Assembly (NCBI GenBank): GCA_002753225.1 | Contig: PDZS01000017.1 | Coordinates: forward strand, 20,286 to 84,285 | DNA from: Deltaproteobacteria bacterium YD0425bin51 | GTDB lineage: Bacteria > Desulfobacterota > Desulfobacteria > Desulfobacterales > YD0425bin51 | Length of the DNA: 64,000 nt | Direction of reading: 5' to 3' | Part shown: positions 9,002 to 18,166 of the stretch, one piece after another | Position numbering within the stretch: the stretch's first letter is position 1 | Layout of the letters: each line of letters begins with the position of its first letter | Translations under genes and position numbers: made by a program | The notes under the pieces: model-generated | What the model was told of the DNA's origin: nothing | What the model saw: only the letters and a program-made list of their open reading frames with translations | The model's database searches: none

Positions 9002-9015
9002 AAATTTTTAATATT

Positions 9016-9055
9016 AAAAAAAAAGAGGGATACCTAAAGTAATGTATCCCTCTTG
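9016..9055 (-). terminator. Intrinsic terminator between phosphatase and mdh, mainly serving mdh
   Basis: An 11-bp perfect inverted repeat, AAGAGGGATAC (9024-9034) and GTATCCCTCTT (9045-9055), with a 10-nt loop. On the minus strand the stem is followed by a run of at least nine U residues (the A tract 9016-9025), the classic form for mdh. On the plus strand the downstream GCTATTTTAT is a weaker U tract, so it may also act for the phosphatase. Confidence 0.85.
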
Positions 9056-9060
9056 CTATT

Positions 9061-9993
<933 letters not shown>

Positions 9994-10016
9994 TTATTCT
10001 CCAAAATTTTTTTGTT

Positions 10017-10265
10017 TTAATAAGAAGTTGACCAGCTTCCATTTCTTTTTATTAAGTCTATAACATCGCTCAGTTTTTTATCATCTGAAGAAGGAGGATT
10101 GAATTTTATAAACTCAGAAATTGCTCCAAATGCTATAACTCCACCCAGAATTAAAAGCACTAAACCTCCAGCGCATCCTGCAATAGCGCCTATTCCTGTT
10201 AAAAATATGATAGCGCCTATCACAAAAGATAAAATAGTATTAAAAAATAAAAAAGCTTTTAGCAT
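10017..10265 (-). CDS. Small membrane protein, unknown function
   Basis: 82 residues with two hydrophobic helices (about 5-24 and 28-50, rich in Gly/Ala) and a polar C-terminal tail of about 30 residues ending RNGSWSTSY. The gene lies 16 bp after the CBS-domain gene and 29 bp before mdh on the same strand, with rc AGGAGG close to its ATG (CCTCCT near 10270). No family recognised. Confidence 0.55.
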   Translation of the reverse strand: MLKAFLFFNTILSFVIGAIIFLTGIGAIAGCAGGLVLLILGGVIAFGAISEFIKFNPPSSDDKKLSDVIDLIKRNGSWSTSY

Positions 10266-10281
10266 TTTTCCTCCTTTTTTG

Positions 10282-10887
10282 TTATTCCATTACACTTACG
10301 ACTTCAAAACCACCCTTTTCCAGGGCATTTTTAACAGACATGATGTCACAAGGAGTAAGCCTGAAGTAATATATCTTTTTTTTACTATCCTGAGCCATTA
10401 TTCCAACGCTTACAACACCAACATTAATATCGTATATAATTTGGAGAGCTTTTTTAAATGATCCTGCTTTATCTCCAATTACTACATCAATACGTGAGGT
10501 AGCTTCTAAAAACCCCATCATTTCAATGAATGTTCTTAGGATGTCTGTTTCAGTTATTATGCCTACTAGTTTGCCATTTTTTACAACAGGCATACCACTT
10601 ATTTTATGTTTATATATAATTTGAGCTACTTTTTCAATATCATCTTCAGGTTCAACAGTTAAAGGATTTTTTACAATTAAATCAGAAAGGCTTATATCTT
10701 GCATCAGTGCAGGAATAAGCCCTACTTTTAAATCTGCAAGAGTAACAAAACCTTTTAAAATGTTTCCATTTGACACAACAGGCAAATGCCTAATACGATT
10801 TTTTTTCATTACTTCAACTGCATCAGACACAGAAGCTTTTTCAGTAATGGTAATTGGATTTGAAACCATTAAAGATTTAATTTTCAT
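10282..10887 (-). CDS. CBS-domain protein with C-terminal ACT-like region (AcuB-like)
   Basis: 201 residues. Two CBS motifs are evident: MVSNPITITEKASVSDAVEVM through VTLADL, and IVKNPLTVEPEDDIEKVAQII through TETDIL. A third region (about 135-200, INVGVVSVGIMAQ..., ending FEVVSVME) looks like an ACT-type fold. This layout matches AcuB-like proteins, which sense adenine nucleotides through the CBS pair. The target is unknown. Its ATGA overlaps the stop of ahbD by 4 bp, so the two are translationally coupled; a link to heme synthesis is only suggested by position. Confidence 0.75.
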   Translation of the reverse strand: MKIKSLMVSNPITITEKASVSDAVEVMKKNRIRHLPVVSNGNILKGFVTLADLKVGLIPALMQDISLSDLIVKNPLTVEPEDDIEKVAQIIYKHKISGMPVVKNGKLVGIITETDILRTFIEMMGFLEATSRIDVVIGDKAGSFKKALQIIYDINVGVVSVGIMAQDSKKKIYYFRLTPCDIMSVKNALEKGGFEVVSVME

Positions 10888-11894
10888 AATATATTCCTTT
10901 TATAGACACAAAGCGGTTCTTCTTCAAGAAAATCTCCTGTTTTTTCATATGCTCTGGCTCTACAGCCGCCGCATACCATTTTGAATTTACACTTTCCACA
11001 TTTTCCTTTTAATTTAGAAAAATCACGTAATGACGCAAAAATATCTGATTTTTCCCATATTTCATCAAAGGATCTTTTTGTAACATCTCCACATGGTAAA
11101 TCTAAAAATCCGCATGGTTGAACAATCCCTCTGTGGGAGATGAAGCAAAAAGATGTTCCGGCAAGACAACCTTTTGCGTTACTTTCTTCTTTTTGTTTAA
11201 GCAAACGATAATATTGAGGGGCACAAGTTGCTTTTAACTGCATTGTTACGTTTTTGTGTTTATCATAGAACCAATTTAAAATTTCTTCATATTCAACTGC
11301 TGTTATTTCTGAACTTGAAATATATTTACCACGACCTGTTGGAACTAACAAGAATATATGGTGAGCAGCAGCTCCTAAACCTGTTGCAAGTTCCTGAATC
11401 TTAGGGAGTTCATCTAAATTTAATTTTGTGATTGTTGTATTTATTTGAAATTCAAGACCTGCTTTTTTAGCTTGTTTAATTCCAGATATTGCACCTTCAA
11501 ATGCTCCCTTAACTCCTCTGAATTCATCATGTTTTTCGCTAGTTGCTCCATCTATACTGATACTAATTCTTGAAATTCCTGTTTCTTTCATTTTTTGTGC
11601 AACTCTTTCTGTAATAAGAGTTCCATTTGGAGCCATAACAACTTTTAATCCCTTTTTTATTCCATAACCTGCTATATCAAAAATATCTGGTCTAAGTAAT
11701 GGTTCACCTCCAGTTAAAATTATAATAGGATTCCCTATTTTTGCAATTTGATCTAAAAGTATGTAACATGATTCTGTACTCAGTTCTCCATCATAAGGAC
11801 CATTTGTTGCAGATGCTCTGCAATGAATACATGAAAGATTACAGTTTCGTGTGATTTCCCATGCCACAAGCCGTAAAGTTTTATTGTGATTCAT
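10884..11894 (-). CDS. ahbD: Heme synthase AhbD (iron-coproporphyrin III decarboxylase, radical SAM)
   Basis: 336 residues with the radical SAM motif CNLSCIHC (Cys18, 22, 25), TGGEPLLR, and a SPASM-like C-terminus (CGKCKFKMVCGGCRARA). The central KATCAPQYYR segment is typical of AhbD. AhbD oxidatively decarboxylates the two propionates of iron-coproporphyrin III to vinyl groups, the last step of the siroheme-dependent heme pathway of sulfate reducers and archaea. The flanking hemB and nearby ahbC support the assignment. It overlaps hemB by 14 bp upstream and the CBS gene by 4 bp downstream. Confidence 0.88.
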   Translation of the reverse strand: MNHNKTLRLVAWEITRNCNLSCIHCRASATNGPYDGELSTESCYILLDQIAKIGNPIIILTGGEPLLRPDIFDIAGYGIKKGLKVVMAPNGTLITERVAQKMKETGISRISISIDGATSEKHDEFRGVKGAFEGAISGIKQAKKAGLEFQINTTITKLNLDELPKIQELATGLGAAAHHIFLLVPTGRGKYISSSEITAVEYEEILNWFYDKHKNVTMQLKATCAPQYYRLLKQKEESNAKGCLAGTSFCFISHRGIVQPCGFLDLPCGDVTKRSFDEIWEKSDIFASLRDFSKLKGKCGKCKFKMVCGGCRARAYEKTGDFLEEEPLCVYKRNIL

Positions 11895-12864
11895 CTCTTA
11901 GTACCTTAGCTGCTTCCATTGCAAAATAAGTAAGTATAATATTTGCTCCTGCCCGTTTAATAGCAGTTAATGTTTCCATCATTATTCTTTTACCATCTAT
12001 CCAGCCCATTTTTTCTCCTGCCTTTATCATGGAATATTCACCGCTGACACTATAAGCTGCTATTGGCAAATTTATTTCTTGGTGTACACGATATATGATA
12101 TCTAAGTATGCAAGAGCTGGTTTTACCATTATTATGTCAGCTCCTTCATAAACGTCAAGATCTGCTTCTCTAATAGCTTCTATAGCATTTGAAGGATCCA
12201 TTTGGTAGGTTTTTCTATCTCCAAATTTGGGTGAAGAATCAGCAGCCTGTCTAAAAGGACCATAATAAGCTGAACAGTATTTTACAGCATAAGACATTAT
12301 AGCAGTATTAGTAAAACTATTTTTATCTAGAAACTCGCGAATTTTTCCAACTCTCCCATCCATCATATCAGATGGAGCTACCATATCAGCTCCTGCTTCA
12401 GCATGAGATAGAGCTGTTTTTGCAATTACAAAAAGGCTTTCGTCATTATCTATAATATTTTCTTTTATAACTCCACAGTGTCCATGATCTGTATACTGAC
12501 AAAGGCAAACATCTGTGATAACAACAAGCTCTGGAATTTTATCCTTAAGGGCACGAACAGCTCTTTGAACAATTCCGTCTTTAATATGAGCATTTGATGC
12601 AATAGAATCTTTTTTATCAGGGATTCCAAACAATATAACAGCAGGTATTCCTAACTCAAAAGCTTCTTTTCCTGTATTTAAAAGATTATCTATAGATAGC
12701 TGATAATGCCCTGGCATAGCCGCTATTTCGTTTTTAATATTTTTACCTTCTATAACAAATAAAGGAAGGACAAGATTGTCAACAGATAATCTTGTTTCAC
12801 GAATCATCCGCCTAAATCCATCACTTTGTCTAAGCCTTCTTGGTCTATATTCTGGAAAGTTCAT
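11881..12864 (-). CDS. hemB: Porphobilinogen synthase (5-aminolevulinate dehydratase)
   Basis: Condenses two 5-aminolevulinate molecules into porphobilinogen. Zinc-site cysteines are seen at 120, 122 and 130 (DVCLCQYTDHGHC), with Schiff-base lysines Lys195 (SYAVKYCSAYYGPFR) and Lys248 (IIMVKPA). Numbering uses the ATG at 12864 (MNFPEYRPRRLRQ), which gives 327 residues, normal for HemB. The open frame extends to a TTG at 12906, but those 14 residues are not typical. It lies between ahbC (178 bp upstream, across a palindrome) and ahbD (14-bp overlap), giving an early and two late steps of heme synthesis in one run. Confidence 0.93.
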   Translation of the reverse strand: MNFPEYRPRRLRQSDGFRRMIRETRLSVDNLVLPLFVIEGKNIKNEIAAMPGHYQLSIDNLLNTGKEAFELGIPAVILFGIPDKKDSIASNAHIKDGIVQRAVRALKDKIPELVVITDVCLCQYTDHGHCGVIKENIIDNDESLFVIAKTALSHAEAGADMVAPSDMMDGRVGKIREFLDKNSFTNTAIMSYAVKYCSAYYGPFRQAADSSPKFGDRKTYQMDPSNAIEAIREADLDVYEGADIIMVKPALAYLDIIYRVHQEINLPIAAYSVSGEYSMIKAGEKMGWIDGKRIMMETLTAIKRAGANIILTYFAMEAAKVLRDESQ

Positions 12865-12976
12865 TTTTTTATGGCATCTTTCATTTTTCAGTTTACAATT
12901 AATCAAATGTCAGAACTGTGATTCATATGATTTTTTTGATTAACTATGATCTACATTCTGAATTTTAGGTTCTCCT

Positions 12977-13004
12977 GTAGAGACGCACGGCCGTGCGTCT
13001 CTAC
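12977..13004. repeat. 28-bp perfect palindrome, copy 1
   Basis: Left arm GTAGAGACGCACGG is followed directly by its exact reverse complement, with no loop. The same sequence recurs at 28681-28708 and 58043-58070, with truncated copies at 57991 and 58017. Its high GC stands out in AT-rich DNA. This copy lies in the 178-bp gap between ahbC and hemB. No T tract follows, so it is not a standard terminator. REP-like or MITE-like dispersed repeat, inferred. Confidence 0.9.
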
Positions 13005-13042
13005 ATTAAATTCTGATGATGTCTAAAGATTGTTAACTATTT

Positions 13043-14242
13043 TTAGGCATTAGTGAAGGATGCCTTTTTTATTTCCTCATCTGTAAGATAACAAGCTGGA
13101 TCTGCTTCCCAAACATCCCCAGTTACTGCTTCTGCTCGTACTTTTAAGTTCCCTGCACAAATACCTAGAAACCTGCATTCTCTACATCTACCTTTTACAT
13201 GCTGTTTTTTCTCTTTTAGCTGTTTCATTAATGGATTTGAAGTATCTGTCCATATTTCAGAAAAGGGTCTTACCAAAACATTCCCAAAGCTGTAATGCCT
13301 CCAAAATTGATCTGCATGAACGCTGCCATCCCAGCTTATACAACCAATTCCTATGCCGGAATTATTCCCTTCGTTCATTTTTAAAAGTTTTAATACTTCC
13401 TCTGCTCTTTTAGGATTTTCACGAAGCAGACGAAGATAAAGGTATGGACCATCTGCATGATTATCAACAGTCAAAACTTCTTTTGGTTTCCCTTTATTAT
13501 GGAGTTCTTTGGTTAAATCCATAATAAGATCCATAACCTCTCGTGTCTTTTCATGAGACAGATCTTCAGAAATAAGTTTTGAGCCTCTTCCAGCATAAAC
13601 AAGGTGATAAAAACATATTCTATCAATATCCATATCATAAAGAAGCTTAAATATATTTGGAATTTCATAAGCATTTGATTTGTTGATAGTAAATCTAAGT
13701 CCAACTTTGATTTGTGCTTTTTTACAGTTATTAATGCCTTCCAGAGCCATTTTAAAAGCGCCTGTTTTAGCTCTGAATCTGTCATTTACTTCTTCCATTC
13801 CATCTAAACTTATTCCAACATATGAAAGACCTATATCTTTTAATTCTTTAGCTTTTCTTTCATTTATAAGTGTCCCATTAGTTGAAATTACAGCCCGCAT
13901 CCCTTTTTTTACAGCATAAGAGGCAAGTTTTAAAAGATCTTCTCTCATCATCGGCTCTCCACCAGAAAATAAAAGAACAGGAACACCGAAATCAGCAAGA
14001 TTATCTATAAGTCTTATTCCATCTTGAGTTGATAATTCATTAGCAAAAGCTTCATCGCTTGCTTTAGCATAGCAATGAACACATTTCAAATTGCATTTTT
14101 TTGTAACATTCCATACTACAACAGGTTTTTTATCACTTGAGAATTGAAGAAGATGCGAAGGGAGTTTTGAGGATTCCCTGCCATAGCGCAAAGCATCTGA
14201 TGGTTCTATAGTTCCACAATATAATTTTGATATTCCAATCAC
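13043..14242 (-). CDS. ahbC: AhbC, 12,18-didecarboxysiroheme deacetylase (radical SAM)
   Basis: 399 residues with CNLKCVHC (Cys50, 54, 57), SGGEPMMR, and a C-terminal cluster region (CRECRFLGICAGNLKVRAEAVTG). AhbC removes the acetate side chains of didecarboxysiroheme to give iron-coproporphyrin III, the substrate of AhbD. The N-terminus MIGISKLYCGTIEPSDALRYG and the DQFWRHYSFGNV segment fit AhbC rather than other radical SAM families. It starts 2 bp after the ClpX-like gene's stop. Whether ahbA/B lie nearby cannot be seen. Confidence 0.88.
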   Translation of the reverse strand: MIGISKLYCGTIEPSDALRYGRESSKLPSHLLQFSSDKKPVVVWNVTKKCNLKCVHCYAKASDEAFANELSTQDGIRLIDNLADFGVPVLLFSGGEPMMREDLLKLASYAVKKGMRAVISTNGTLINERKAKELKDIGLSYVGISLDGMEEVNDRFRAKTGAFKMALEGINNCKKAQIKVGLRFTINKSNAYEIPNIFKLLYDMDIDRICFYHLVYAGRGSKLISEDLSHEKTREVMDLIMDLTKELHNKGKPKEVLTVDNHADGPYLYLRLLRENPKRAEEVLKLLKMNEGNNSGIGIGCISWDGSVHADQFWRHYSFGNVLVRPFSEIWTDTSNPLMKQLKEKKQHVKGRCRECRFLGICAGNLKVRAEAVTGDVWEADPACYLTDEEIKKASFTNA

Positions 14243-14244
14243 TT

Positions 14245-16017
14245 TTAATCCTCTTCTAAATCTTCAACTAAATGTTTCATCTCGCTCTTAATAAGATTTT
14301 CCAAATATTCCTCAGGAGATAGAAGCGCTTCTTTATCAATAAAGAAACGAGTTTTGCCTGTTTTTTCTCTTACTAATTTAAGACCAAGTTCAAAGTCTGA
14401 TAATATTTTTTTATAAATAGAATCAATAGAAACAGATGAATTTAATCTTTCTTCTACTATAAAATCGAGAGCATCATCTTCAAAAACAATATTTATATTG
14501 TTGTCATTAAAAAAATAAAGCTCAATTTTTTTTGCTTCTTCATAATTAGGCTTTATCTTTCGTATAACGCTTTCAATATCCATAATGTTTTTTAGATAAA
14601 ATTCGGTAATAATATTGATACGATTAGGAGTTAAATTTATGCTGAATTTTTCTGTTAAATTGTTTATATTTTTGGCTATATAGTCTTTAACAAATTCTTT
14701 TTCTTTGTTTAATAATTCTTCAAAGATTTCGTAAAGATTATTAGACGGAGGAATTAGTCCCTCCAATTCTTTTAAAGCTTGTTCTTGGTTTTCAATAATA
14801 AATCTTGTAACAGGCAATTTCTTTACTTGTGTTGATGGCAGTCTTTTTTCAAATAGGAGCAATACCTTCTCTATAGCGCTTATTAAACCTCTTGCTCCTG
14901 TATTTTCGCTGTATGCATCTTTTGCAATTAGGCGTAATGCTTCATCATCAAATTTAATATCTATTCCATATGCTGAAAAATCTAACTTTTTACCTAAAAT
15001 TATTGGATTATTTGGATTTTTTAATATTTCATATAAGTCTTCTTCCTTTAGTTTATCAAAAACAGCTTTTACTGGAAGACGTCCAACAAATTCAGATTCA
15101 AATCCAAATGATACAAGGTCTTCAGCTTTAAGAAATTGGAGGAATTGATCATTTTCTTTTAGAGAAGTAATATTTGCTCCAAAACCAATTTCTTGCTTTG
15201 CAACACGCTTTTTAATAATTGGAGCAATATCTGCAAAAGCTCCACTCATTATGAATAAAATGTTTTTTGTATTAATAACTCTTTTATTTCTCTTACCTGT
15301 TTTTCTATAATGTTCAAGATCCTGCATTACTGATATTGGATCATGCGGAACTTTTAAATCAATATCAGTATCTTCCATTGGCTTAAGTAAAGCTCTTTGT
15401 ACTCCTGTTCTTGAAATATCTGCTCCGATTAAATGCCCGCTGGATGCAATCTTATCAATTTCATCTATATAAATTATCCCATATTGTGCTAATTCAAGAT
15501 TATCATTTGCCTCTCTAACTAGATCTCTAACCAAATCTTCAACATCTCCGCCTACATATCCTGTTTCGCTGAATTTTGTTGCATCTCCCTTAACAAATGG
15601 AACACCGATTTTTTTGGCTATAAGCTTGACCATATAAGTTTTGCCAGCTCCAGTTGGTCCAACCATCAGTACGTTGTTTTTTATTCCGCCAACCATTTCG
15701 TTATTGTTTCCATTTGAAGATTCAAGTAGCCTTATTCTATTAAAATGGGTACATATTTTTGTTGCTAAAATGGCTTTAGCATTATCTTGCTTAATAATAT
15801 AGCGATCAAGGTAGGATATAAGCTCTGCTGGCTTTAAGTTGAAATTAATCTTTTTTTTCTTTTTTGTGACTTTTCTCTCTTGTTCATTAGGTTCAGTTAA
15901 AGCTTCTTCAGGAAATATACCTGCTGAAACTATTTTAACATTATTTCCAAATTTTTGAGCTAAAAATTCACCAATCTCTTTTTCAAGTTCTTTTGGGGTT
16001 GGAATGTTATCACTCAT
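14245..16017 (-). CDS. ClpX-like AAA+ ATPase without the zinc-binding domain, long C-terminal extension
   Basis: 590 residues. ClpX signatures present: Walker A GPTGAGKT (120-127), pore loop GYVG (153-156), Walker B IIYIDEID (181-188), sensor-2 region NTGARGL, and IGFGA (277-281), which corresponds to the IGF loop that docks ClpX on ClpP. The N-terminus lacks the four-cysteine zinc domain of ClpX and instead has about 60 charged residues (KVTKKKKK). Beyond about residue 430 a C-terminal extension of roughly 160 residues has no match I recognise. It is likely an unfoldase with its own substrate set, possibly ClpP-linked. It sits between pfp (2 bp upstream) and ahbC (2 bp downstream), so the three are one transcript. 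Confidence 0.75.
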   Translation of the reverse strand: MSDNIPTPKELEKEIGEFLAQKFGNNVKIVSAGIFPEEALTEPNEQERKVTKKKKKINFNLKPAELISYLDRYIIKQDNAKAILATKICTHFNRIRLLESSNGNNNEMVGGIKNNVLMVGPTGAGKTYMVKLIAKKIGVPFVKGDATKFSETGYVGGDVEDLVRDLVREANDNLELAQYGIIYIDEIDKIASSGHLIGADISRTGVQRALLKPMEDTDIDLKVPHDPISVMQDLEHYRKTGKRNKRVINTKNILFIMSGAFADIAPIIKKRVAKQEIGFGANITSLKENDQFLQFLKAEDLVSFGFESEFVGRLPVKAVFDKLKEEDLYEILKNPNNPIILGKKLDFSAYGIDIKFDDEALRLIAKDAYSENTGARGLISAIEKVLLLFEKRLPSTQVKKLPVTRFIIENQEQALKELEGLIPPSNNLYEIFEELLNKEKEFVKDYIAKNINNLTEKFSINLTPNRINIITEFYLKNIMDIESVIRKIKPNYEEAKKIELYFFNDNNINIVFEDDALDFIVEERLNSSVSIDSIYKKILSDFELGLKLVREKTGKTRFFIDKEALLSPEEYLENLIKSEMKHLVEDLEED

Positions 16018-16019
16018 AA

Positions 16020-18131
16020 TTATAAAGATTCTCTCGAAATAGCATTTAAAGTTAATGTAATAGGTCTATCTTCAATGTTTTTGCCTGTAAAATGAATAGG
16101 GCCTGGTCTTCTATAATTATCTTCACTAGCTTCAGCTGCTAGCCATTTATCTCGACATGCCTTTGTGATAAGAAATGCAGGAGAATTAATATCAACAACA
16201 CTTTTTTCAAGAACAAGATGTAGTTTTCCTTTTCGTTCTTCTAGACGCATAAGCGGTGCAATTGGAATACTTATCGGCTCCCATTTGGAAAATTCATATT
16301 CCAAATTTTTAATTGCAGCCATTTGTCCTGTTGCGCCATTTGCAATCAGGTTGAAAACTGTCCATCCCAAATTATATGTATAATTGCAGTCGAATTGTGT
16401 AGGGTCAGCTCCTCTTCCATCATAGCCATAGAAATGAATTTGTGTTGAAAATTTAGGCGATGACTGTTTGTAAAGTTTTTCAATCGGCGGGGGAACTTTA
16501 CTATCTTCTTGTATTACATCTTCTCTTACTAGAGCTTGTTTAAGAGTTTTTTGAGACATAATAGATTGTTTAACTATAAGGAACTCGTCACTGGAATCAT
16601 AATTTTTAAATAATATAGGACCTAAAAAATCCATATTAAAGCCTGAAGACTCTAAAGTTCTTCTGCATTGTTCTCTGGAAAGTCCTATTTTATAGACACC
16701 TTTTTCTTTTAAAATATTGAGATAGTCTTTAACTAGCCCCATAATAACTTTATCCGTTTCAACTTGAGAAAATTGAAAATTACCATGACTATCTCTTTCC
16801 AAAAGTAGTCCTTCTTGGAAAAAAGCGGGCATATCATTAAATAAGTCATCATCTCTGGTGTTCCATACAGTAAAAGAAGGTTCTTCTCTTGAACGTATTG
16901 CAAGACGCCTTAAATGTTCTAATTTGTCTTCAAGCAAAGGAAAGTTTGTATGAAAATCATTATCATGGGTTGCGTTATATTCAGCAATAATAGTATTTAG
17001 TTTAATAATAAAGACTTGAATTTCATTTATAAATTCTAGAATACCTTCTGGAATAACCAAAACCCCATAATTTTTTCCAACAGAAGCTCTTTTTACAATA
17101 GCTTCACAAATTACACGAGACAGGTGCCTAAGTGTCATTCCATATGCAGTATAATCAGTAGTTTTTGAGCTCAAAGCTTTGTTTATACGCCTCTGGTCTA
17201 TATAGTTAGCTAATTCCTCACCTATAAGCGTAATATTTGGATGACTCTGAAGTGCAACTTCCAAGGCTAAGTGACTTGCTACTCTTCCCATAACCTTACA
17301 TATATGCCAATATTTTACATCAGAACTTCCATCAGTTGAAAGATTGCTTATTTCTAAGGCAAATGCTCTTGCTGCAGTATGAAATCCAAAAGATACAGCG
17401 CAAAGAATATTGCCACTTATGTCTCTTACCTGAATATCACCATCAATAGTTTTAGGAACTCCAATTACCTGTATTCCATCATCAATCATTGATTCAGCAA
17501 GAAATGCAGCATTAGTATTTGAATCATCCCCGCCTACAATAACTAATGCATCTAATCCTAAATTTTTACAGGTTTTTTTAGAAAGAGACATCTTCTCTTT
17601 AGTATCTATCTTTGCTCTACCAGTTTTTATCATTGTAAAGCCGCCAAGATTTCTATAGTTATTTACAAGTTCATCTGTTATTTCTACGGCTTTATTTTCA
17701 ATGATTCCATCAGGACCAAGCAAAAAACCATATATAATATTATTGGGATTTGCTTTTTTAGCTGCATCATATAATCCTGCAATTACATTATGTCCGCCAG
17801 GAGCAGGTCCTCCTGAAAATACAACTCCAATTTTTCGGTGTTTTAAATATTTTTCCTTATTTTTTTCATCTAATTCATCAACACCTGTAACTGCGCAAAC
17901 TTTATTATTAATAATATTGGGTAGTTGCTTTGCTGCTTCACTATTTATATCAAATTGAAATTCCGGTCGTTCTTTAAGGATTGCATAGTTTTTTTTAAAT
18001 GCATCGCATAAAGGCGGAATATATTGTCTTCTCTCTATAAGTTCTGTACTGATATTACTAGTAACCTTTGCTATCTCCGGATTTTTAAGCAGCATTTCCA
18101 CCGGGACAGTTTTGTTTTTTTCCATAGACAT
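16020..18131 (-). CDS. pfp: PPi-dependent phosphofructokinase, long type
   Basis: 703 residues, far longer than the 320-residue bacterial PfkA and matching the plant/spirochaete-type long PFP. Motifs: SGGPAPGGHN (106-115), GGDDSNT (200-206, where the second Asp marks PPi rather than ATP use) and PKTIDGD (226-232, catalytic Asp). It reversibly phosphorylates fructose 6-phosphate using pyrophosphate, serving glycolysis and gluconeogenesis. The start is ATG 18131, with AGAGGAAG 5 bp upstream; a second Met follows two residues later. It heads a tight unit with the ClpX-like ATPase and ahbC. Confidence 0.93.
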   Translation of the reverse strand: MSMEKNKTVPVEMLLKNPEIAKVTSNISTELIERRQYIPPLCDAFKKNYAILKERPEFQFDINSEAAKQLPNIINNKVCAVTGVDELDEKNKEKYLKHRKIGVVFSGGPAPGGHNVIAGLYDAAKKANPNNIIYGFLLGPDGIIENKAVEITDELVNNYRNLGGFTMIKTGRAKIDTKEKMSLSKKTCKNLGLDALVIVGGDDSNTNAAFLAESMIDDGIQVIGVPKTIDGDIQVRDISGNILCAVSFGFHTAARAFALEISNLSTDGSSDVKYWHICKVMGRVASHLALEVALQSHPNITLIGEELANYIDQRRINKALSSKTTDYTAYGMTLRHLSRVICEAIVKRASVGKNYGVLVIPEGILEFINEIQVFIIKLNTIIAEYNATHDNDFHTNFPLLEDKLEHLRRLAIRSREEPSFTVWNTRDDDLFNDMPAFFQEGLLLERDSHGNFQFSQVETDKVIMGLVKDYLNILKEKGVYKIGLSREQCRRTLESSGFNMDFLGPILFKNYDSSDEFLIVKQSIMSQKTLKQALVREDVIQEDSKVPPPIEKLYKQSSPKFSTQIHFYGYDGRGADPTQFDCNYTYNLGWTVFNLIANGATGQMAAIKNLEYEFSKWEPISIPIAPLMRLEERKGKLHLVLEKSVVDINSPAFLITKACRDKWLAAEASEDNYRRPGPIHFTGKNIEDRPITLTLNAISRESL

Positions 18132-18166
18132 TACTTCCTCTTAAATATATTTGTTAAAATTATAAA

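Noticed and set aside
12865..12906. Upstream TTG extension of hemB
   Set aside because: The 14 added residues do not match HemB; ATG 12864 gives the usual N-terminus.
13513..13785. 90-codon minus-strand open frame inside ahbC
   Set aside because: Shadow of ahbC in another frame; no motifs.
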